Shown here: piece after piece, positions 59,060 through 64,000 of the stretch | How positions within the stretch are numbered: the stretch's first letter is position 1 | Layout: the number at the start of each line of letters is the position of its first letter | DNA from: Rheum nobile | Taxonomy: Eukaryota; Streptophyta; Magnoliopsida; Caryophyllales; Polygonaceae | Direction of reading: 5' to 3' | Assembly: GCA_027886185.1 (NCBI GenBank) | Contig: WOAB01000593.1 | Location: forward strand, 1,265,001 to 1,329,000 | DNA: 64,000 nucleotides | Position numbers and translations under genes: made by a program | The notes under the pieces: model-generated | Seen by the model: the letters and a program-made list of their open reading frames with translations, nothing else | Databases searched by the model: none | What the model was told of the DNA's origin: nothing

Positions 59060-61571
59060 TCTTGCATAAATTGATATGATCATGATTAAAGCTGTTAATT
59101 TTGATGCATGTTATTGATTATTTTGGTTCAATCTAGTGGTAAAATTGATGTATGGATTAACTTTTATGATTAAAACTTGTGATTTTAATTGATTGGATGC
59201 ATAAAGTTGTGACTTTTGTGTGCTTAATATACTTGAAAATTTTCAGCCACTTAACCGAAATTATGCATGCTAAAATTATGATTTTTTTTGCTTAATTTTG
59301 ACCCTAAAATCGATTTATATGTTTAATTTATGTAAGAGATATGATTTCTTGTATAAATCATAATCACACATAAAAATACTTGATTTTTCATGTTGGTGAA
59401 AATTGATTCAAACCCTAGAAATTTAGAATTTTATGTCTTGAATGCCCAAAGTTGATTAATTTTGTATGAAATTGGTTCATACATTAATTTTTCAAAAATA
59501 TTAATTTTTTAAAAATTACACCATATTATTCTTAAAATCATCAAAATTTGTAATTGTTACAAAATTTGAGTGGGAGAAGGGTAAAACCGTGGCTGGGTGG
59601 CCAAAAGTGGCTCACATCGGTGTGTGGTGGCCGGCGGCAAGCCGGGGGTGGTGCGGCGGCGGTCCGGGGGATGGCTGGCTGCACGGGCTGGCTGGGGTGG
59701 TGGATGCATGGTGCAGCTAGGGTGGAGGTTGAATTAGGGTTAGGGTTTTGATGCGTAAACATCTCCGTTCGCGCGTTGTCGGGGCGGATCTAGGTAGAAA
59801 GTGGATCGAAGGGCTCCTTCTCTTTACAGACTTTGGATAGATACAAGCCGGCGCCGGGGCGGGGGCTTGCAGACTCTCTTGCGCTCGTGGGAACGAGGTT
59901 GGGCGAGAGGTTCTCGCGGGCGACGGATCGCTAGCGATGGAAGGGGGTGGCCGGCGAGGACGGCGGTCAAGGAAACCGAGATGGGCAACGTTGGCTAAGG
60001 GGGCGAAGTTAATTCTCAAATGGCAGCACTTAGCATTCAATTCAACGTAAAGAATAATTACAAGTGTTTTGGCACTTATAGTAGCCAAATAACCTAAAAC
60101 TCGACCATGGGCCTTAAGCTAGCTAGTTGGGCCGACTCTCTTAAGCATAAGAGAAGCCCGTACCCTAAAATGGAAACCTACTAACTATAGAAAGTGCTAA
60201 AAGTAGGAAATGCTAAAAATAGAAATAATCCACAATTAGCAACATACTAAAAGTGAAACTGCCAACAAAAGAAACTGCCAGAATTAGAAATTGTCTAAAA
60301 TGTCCAAAAACCATAGAAGTGCTAAATATGGAAACTATAAGAAACGCCAAGGGGGACGCCAAGGTCGTGGTCCCCATGGTCGTGCTGTCGCGCGGTCGTC
60401 GGCCTGGTGGTTGCGCATCAGGTTTGTTAGCATAAGATCCTAACTACCTTAATTAGATATGGTAACAAGATATCTTATCTCTAGAGTATATTTTATCCAA
60501 TTATACATGGTAATGAGTAATATTGGTATTAATTCCATATATGATTTTATTGAATTAAAATAATAAGAAGATTTGATTAATTATTTTATTGGATAATTTA
60601 ATTAATTTAATCTTGAAAGTCTATTAATATGATTAATAGTCTATTATTGTCTCTTAATATTTGATATTATATTATGCGTGTATGATTTAATATTATGATA
60701 TTATTATTGCATGCGGTGACTAGTATGGCCCAAATAGGATAGAAAATACGATTTGCGTATCGTTATTGTTTTCTTGTACACGCTCTGTGTATCGTTATGT
60801 ATTTTTGTAATTTAATTTTCACGAAATTAGATTAGATTTACATTATGTAATACAAGAGAAGAAGATCCTATGAAGATTCCAGGATGGAGATCCAGAGGAG
60901 AATCAATGATGGAGATCCAAGAGACAAGAAGAATCTATGAAGATTAGATCTTATGGGTTTTTAGGGGCCATACTAGGATCACATTTATTTATTGCAGTTG
61001 TTTTGCTTTAAATATCTCTAAGTTTATGCTTGCTTGTTTATTTATACTGTTTAGTTCACTAGTAAATAGACTTACATGATAAACCTAGTTCCCTTAAAAG
61101 AAAATTGAGATTTTGCCTTTCCAAATCATAACCTATGAGGCCCTTGGAATTTGATGGATAGGTTTTGCCAAAGCAATGTGTCCATGCTTTGACCTTGGGA
61201 TAGTACATGTAAATTTATATAAGGGGTTTACAACCTTGATTTGGTTATACTCAACAAAAGACCAAAAGATAAAGTTTTGGATTTTGAGACATGGAGTAGA
61301 TTTGACATAAGATGTAATCTATCTACCAAGAGTTATAAATGTTATAACTAGTAAAAGTTACTTGCCTTGATCACATAGGATTTAGGGAAGTGCCAAAGTA
61401 CGCCTATAGTCTTATCTGAAATAGGATCTTGGAATCATGTTATACAAAGGGAAACTTTTAAATGGATAAAATGTTTTTAGCTTATTTATGTTTAAAGCAT
61501 GTTTAAAAATTTTAAGCTCTTGCATGACAAGTATGATTTACATTTTGCATGTTATTTCTGTTATAGATATC
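59060..61571 (+). mobile_element. Copia leader, interrupted by a solo LTR
   Basis: AT-rich non-coding leader. 59560-59748 is GC-richer and contains GGTTAGGGTTTT-like sequence but no gene. 60426-61571 shows no feature before gag. Confidence 0.6.
59749..60420. mobile_element. Solo LTR, TGATGCG...CGCATCA
   Basis: 672 bp with matching inverted ends and a perfect 5-bp TSD GGTTT (59744-59748 and 60421-60425). Sequence near 60165-60300 (CCTAAAATGGAAAC, AAAATAGAAAT) resembles the E1-type LTR near 17440-17490, so a relative of that gypsy family is likely, in minus orientation. Confidence 0.8.
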
Positions 61572-63150
61572 ATGTCTAGAAACGATAACCCAACAATCAT
61601 CAACTTACGTTCGATTCTTGAGAAGAATAAGTTGAACGGAAACAACTTTCTCGATTAGGAAAGAAATCTGAGAATTGTTCTCAGGTCTGAAGGAAGAGAG
61701 ATGTCCTTGACACCCCTATCCCAACATTGACTGCTATGTCTACTCCAGATGAGATAGTAGAGGAAAAGCAGATCAAAGATAAGTCAGTGATTGTCACTTG
61801 TCTTATGTTGGCTTCCATGGAATCGAGCCTTCAAAAGAGGTTTGAGAGGATGGACGCCTACACCATCATTCGCAACCTGAAAGTTATGTTTCAGGAGCAA
61901 GCGAGAATGGAGAGGTATGAGACTCATAAGGCAATTCTTGATTGCAAGCTTAAGAAAGGCAAGCCATTTAGTGCTCATGTGTTCAATATGATTGGACATT
62001 TTGAGAACATGGAAAGGCTTGGCCACCCCTATAGTCAAGAGTTGGCTACAGACATCATACTCCACTCTCTGCAAGATGGATTTGCTTAATTCAAGCTGAA
62101 CTTCAATATGAATAGAGTTGGAAAAACACTTGAAGAGCTACATGGGATGCTCAAAACAGCTGAGCAAAATCTCTCTGTTGACACCAAGAAAGAGATCTTG
62201 ATGGTCAACAAGGGAAGAGGGTTCAAGAAAGGGGCATATGGACAGCAGAAGAAGAACGTGCAAGGGAAGGGCAAGCAAGTTGCACAACCCAAGCAAACTT
62301 CTGAAAAGGCTAAAGTAGCGGCTGACCATGACTGTTTCTACTGCCATGCCAAGGGTCATTGGAAGAGGAACTGCCCGAAATACCTAGAAGATAAAAAGAA
62401 TGGAACTGTGAGTTCCAATTCAAGTACAAATGTAATAGAAGTCCTAACAGCTAAAGCTTCAACTTGGGTATTAGACTCAAGCTGTCGTTCTCACATTATT
62501 TTGAATGTGCATGGATTAAGAAGAAGTATAAGCTTAGCTAAAGGAGAGGTAGACCTACACATTGGAAATGCAGCAAGGGGTACTGTACTTGCCATTGGAG
62601 ATTATAGTTTACCTTTACCTTCTGGTTTAGTATTAGAAATTAATAATTGTTATTTTGTCCCGTCTATTACTAGAAACCTGATTGCGACTTATGTTTTGGA
62701 TTTAGAAGGCTATGATTTTACTCTTAAAGGTCAGCGTTTATCTATTTTCAAAGATAACATCTTTTATGTCGATGCCATACTGAGTAATGGACTCTATATA
62801 GTGGATCAAGGATCTAGCATCTATAACATAAACACAAAAAAACAAAAAACAAATGACTGTAGCACCACCTATCTATGGCACTGTCGTTTAGGTCACATTG
62901 GCCTGAATCGCATGAAGAAGCTCCAAAAGGATGGACTTCTAACCTCATTTGATTGTGAATCATTTGAAACGTGTGAATCTTGCCTGATGGGAAAGATGAC
63001 AAGGTCACCTTTTACTGGAGTGAGTGAAAGGGCAACTGAGCTTTTGGCCTTAATACATACAGATGTATGTGGACCAATGAGCACATAAGCTAGAGGTGGT
63101 TACAGATACTTCATAACCTTTACTGATGATTTAAGTAGATATGGATACAT
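61572..63150 (+). pseudogene. Ty1/copia gag-pol, degenerate and truncated
   Basis: ATG 61572 opens MSRNDNPTIINLRSIL; TAG 61656-61658 replaces an expected Trp (FLD*ERNL) and a frame change follows. From 61727: capsid (ASMESSLQKRFERM, AHVFNMIGHFENM), TAA 62087-62089, zinc knuckle CFYCHAKGHWKRNC, protease WVLDSSCRSHI (Ser where Gly is usual), GAG-pre-integrase (LWHCRLGHIG, CESCLMGKM) and the start of integrase (HTDVCGPM). TAA 63086-63088 interrupts before GGYRYFITFTDD. At 63152 a foreign LTR cuts the gene; the rest of integrase, RT and RNase H lie beyond it or are lost. Confidence 0.85.
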
Positions 63151-63151
63151 A

Positions 63152-64000
63152 TGTAATACCCCTCAATCTTTAGTAAGGGTATTTGGGTAAATTCCTCAAC
63201 CCTCGTTCTGTAATCGTGTTGCTTTCAGAGAAGTTTGGATTTTCTGTAACGTGTTTGATCTCTGTATTTTTCCCTGAGTGGTATAAAAAACATTCGACGT
63301 ATTTTTCGGGGCTTAGAATATTTGTTCGGGTACAAATATATATAATCCGGGGTTTAAACCCACGCCAAGCCTTTTCCCGGGCAAACAGACGCGGAAAGGG
63401 CAATTCCGCGACCGCGGCAGCATTTCCGCGACCGCGGAAAATTGGCTCTTAGAAGAGCTGGGCACATGAATATTCCGCGACCGCAGAAAAAGTTCCGCGA
63501 CCGCGGAAAACTCCAACACGCCAACGTTGCGTCGTCTGACTCCTCGTCGTTCACACCGCCGTTGATCGTCTGACTCGCCGTTGATCTGGGCGGAGAGGGC
63601 TCCTTCCTTTGGCTATAAAAGAAGGTCGATTTGGGAGGTTTAGGGGCACCCAAATATGAGATCCCTCTCACTCTCTCTCTCGTTTTCCATAGTCGCCGGA
63701 GTTTCGAGCTCTTGTCGGAAATCTTCGAAGTGTCGTCGGAGGCCTCGCCGAGAGTAGTAGCAGCCTTGGAGTGGTGCATTAGAGGCACAAGGAAGGCTGG
63801 AGTCGAAGCCCTTGCGAACCAAGCCCTCTCGCATCATCGCCGGTGAGTTTTCTCCCTTCGGAGTCATCGGAGTTCATGGCCGCGACCGTGGACATGAACT
63901 GCCGCTATCGCGGCAGTGACAAGGTCGGCCGCGTCCGCGGCCGCTGTCATGACACTCACGGTGGCCTTGTCCTCGACGGCCGCGACTGCGGAATCCCAGC
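63152..64000. mobile_element. Start of another LTR, running off the window
   Basis: It begins TGTAATACCCCTCAATC inside the copia integrase. A TATA-like GGCTATAAAAGAAGG lies near 63610, suggesting plus orientation. No coding sequence is seen. The other end is outside the window. Confidence 0.7.
63403..63510. repeat. TTCCGCGACCGCGG repeats
   Basis: Four copies, one with a substitution, near 63404, 63426, 63474 and 63492. Related CCGCGAC-type elements recur at 63880-63995. Confidence 0.85.

Noticed and set aside
1..64000. tRNA, rRNA or organellar insertions
   Set aside because: Only the short tRNA-like primer-binding sites of retroelements were seen; no cloverleaf or rRNA signature was recognised by eye.
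1..64000. A new host biological system, such as a metabolic gene cluster or immune-receptor locus
   Set aside because: No non-transposon protein domain could be identified; everything recognisable is explained by mobile elements.

Overview
This window looks like repeat-dense nuclear DNA of a flowering plant. Plant-type telomere-like (TTTAGGG) repeats, plant retrotransposon clades (chromovirus-type Ty3/gypsy, Ty1/copia), a FAR1-type MULE, a CACTA element and AT-rich intergenic DNA all point that way. I see no convincing single-copy host gene, tRNA or rRNA. Nearly all recognisable coding sequence belongs to transposable elements, and most of it is broken. The exceptions are a 446-residue gag (22078-23418, minus) and a three-exon MULE transposase frame (5322-7428, minus).

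Bases 1-47280 are best read as a Russian doll, supported by target-site duplications (TSDs). A ~51-bp minisatellite (1-207 and 47065-47280) is split by a minus-strand solo LTR of about 2.9 kb (208-2424 plus 46421-47059, TSD AGGCT). That LTR holds a plus-strand relative whose 5' LTR (2425-13787) was itself invaded by a 5.6-kb MULE (4073-9726) and by a 2.6-kb element carrying a ULP-protease fragment (10062-12642). Next comes a second LTR type (14198-16665), interrupted by a minus-strand CRM-like gypsy element, here called E1 (16666 onward). E1 contains an intact TR-GAG element (19306-26171, TSD CTCTC, inside RNase H) and a second minus-strand gypsy element, E2 (28277-45616, TSD TCGAT, inside the protease region). 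E2 in turn holds a plus-strand gypsy element, E3 (29813-38606, TSD TAAGT, inside integrase).

To the right lie a 1.29-kb MULE-like element with long inverted repeats (47616-48902, 9-bp TSD), an internally deleted gypsy element (49108-51558, TSD ATTGA), unassigned AT-rich DNA, and an element made largely of AAATGCACAT repeats (from 53198). A deleted CACTA transposon (54780-57690, TSD ATA) sits inside that element. A degenerate copia element follows (5' LTR ending 59045, gag-pol to about 63150). Its leader carries a solo LTR (59749-60420, TSD GGTTT), and its integrase is cut by another LTR (63152 to the window end).

Nothing here works as a cellular pathway; the genes relate to each other as layers of transposition. 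The most unusual signals are exactly 24-bp-phased arrays of a 17-bp inverted repeat in the MULE, the gag-only retrotransposon with near-identical LTRs, and a perfect 21-bp-stem hairpin near the MULE transposase promoter side.
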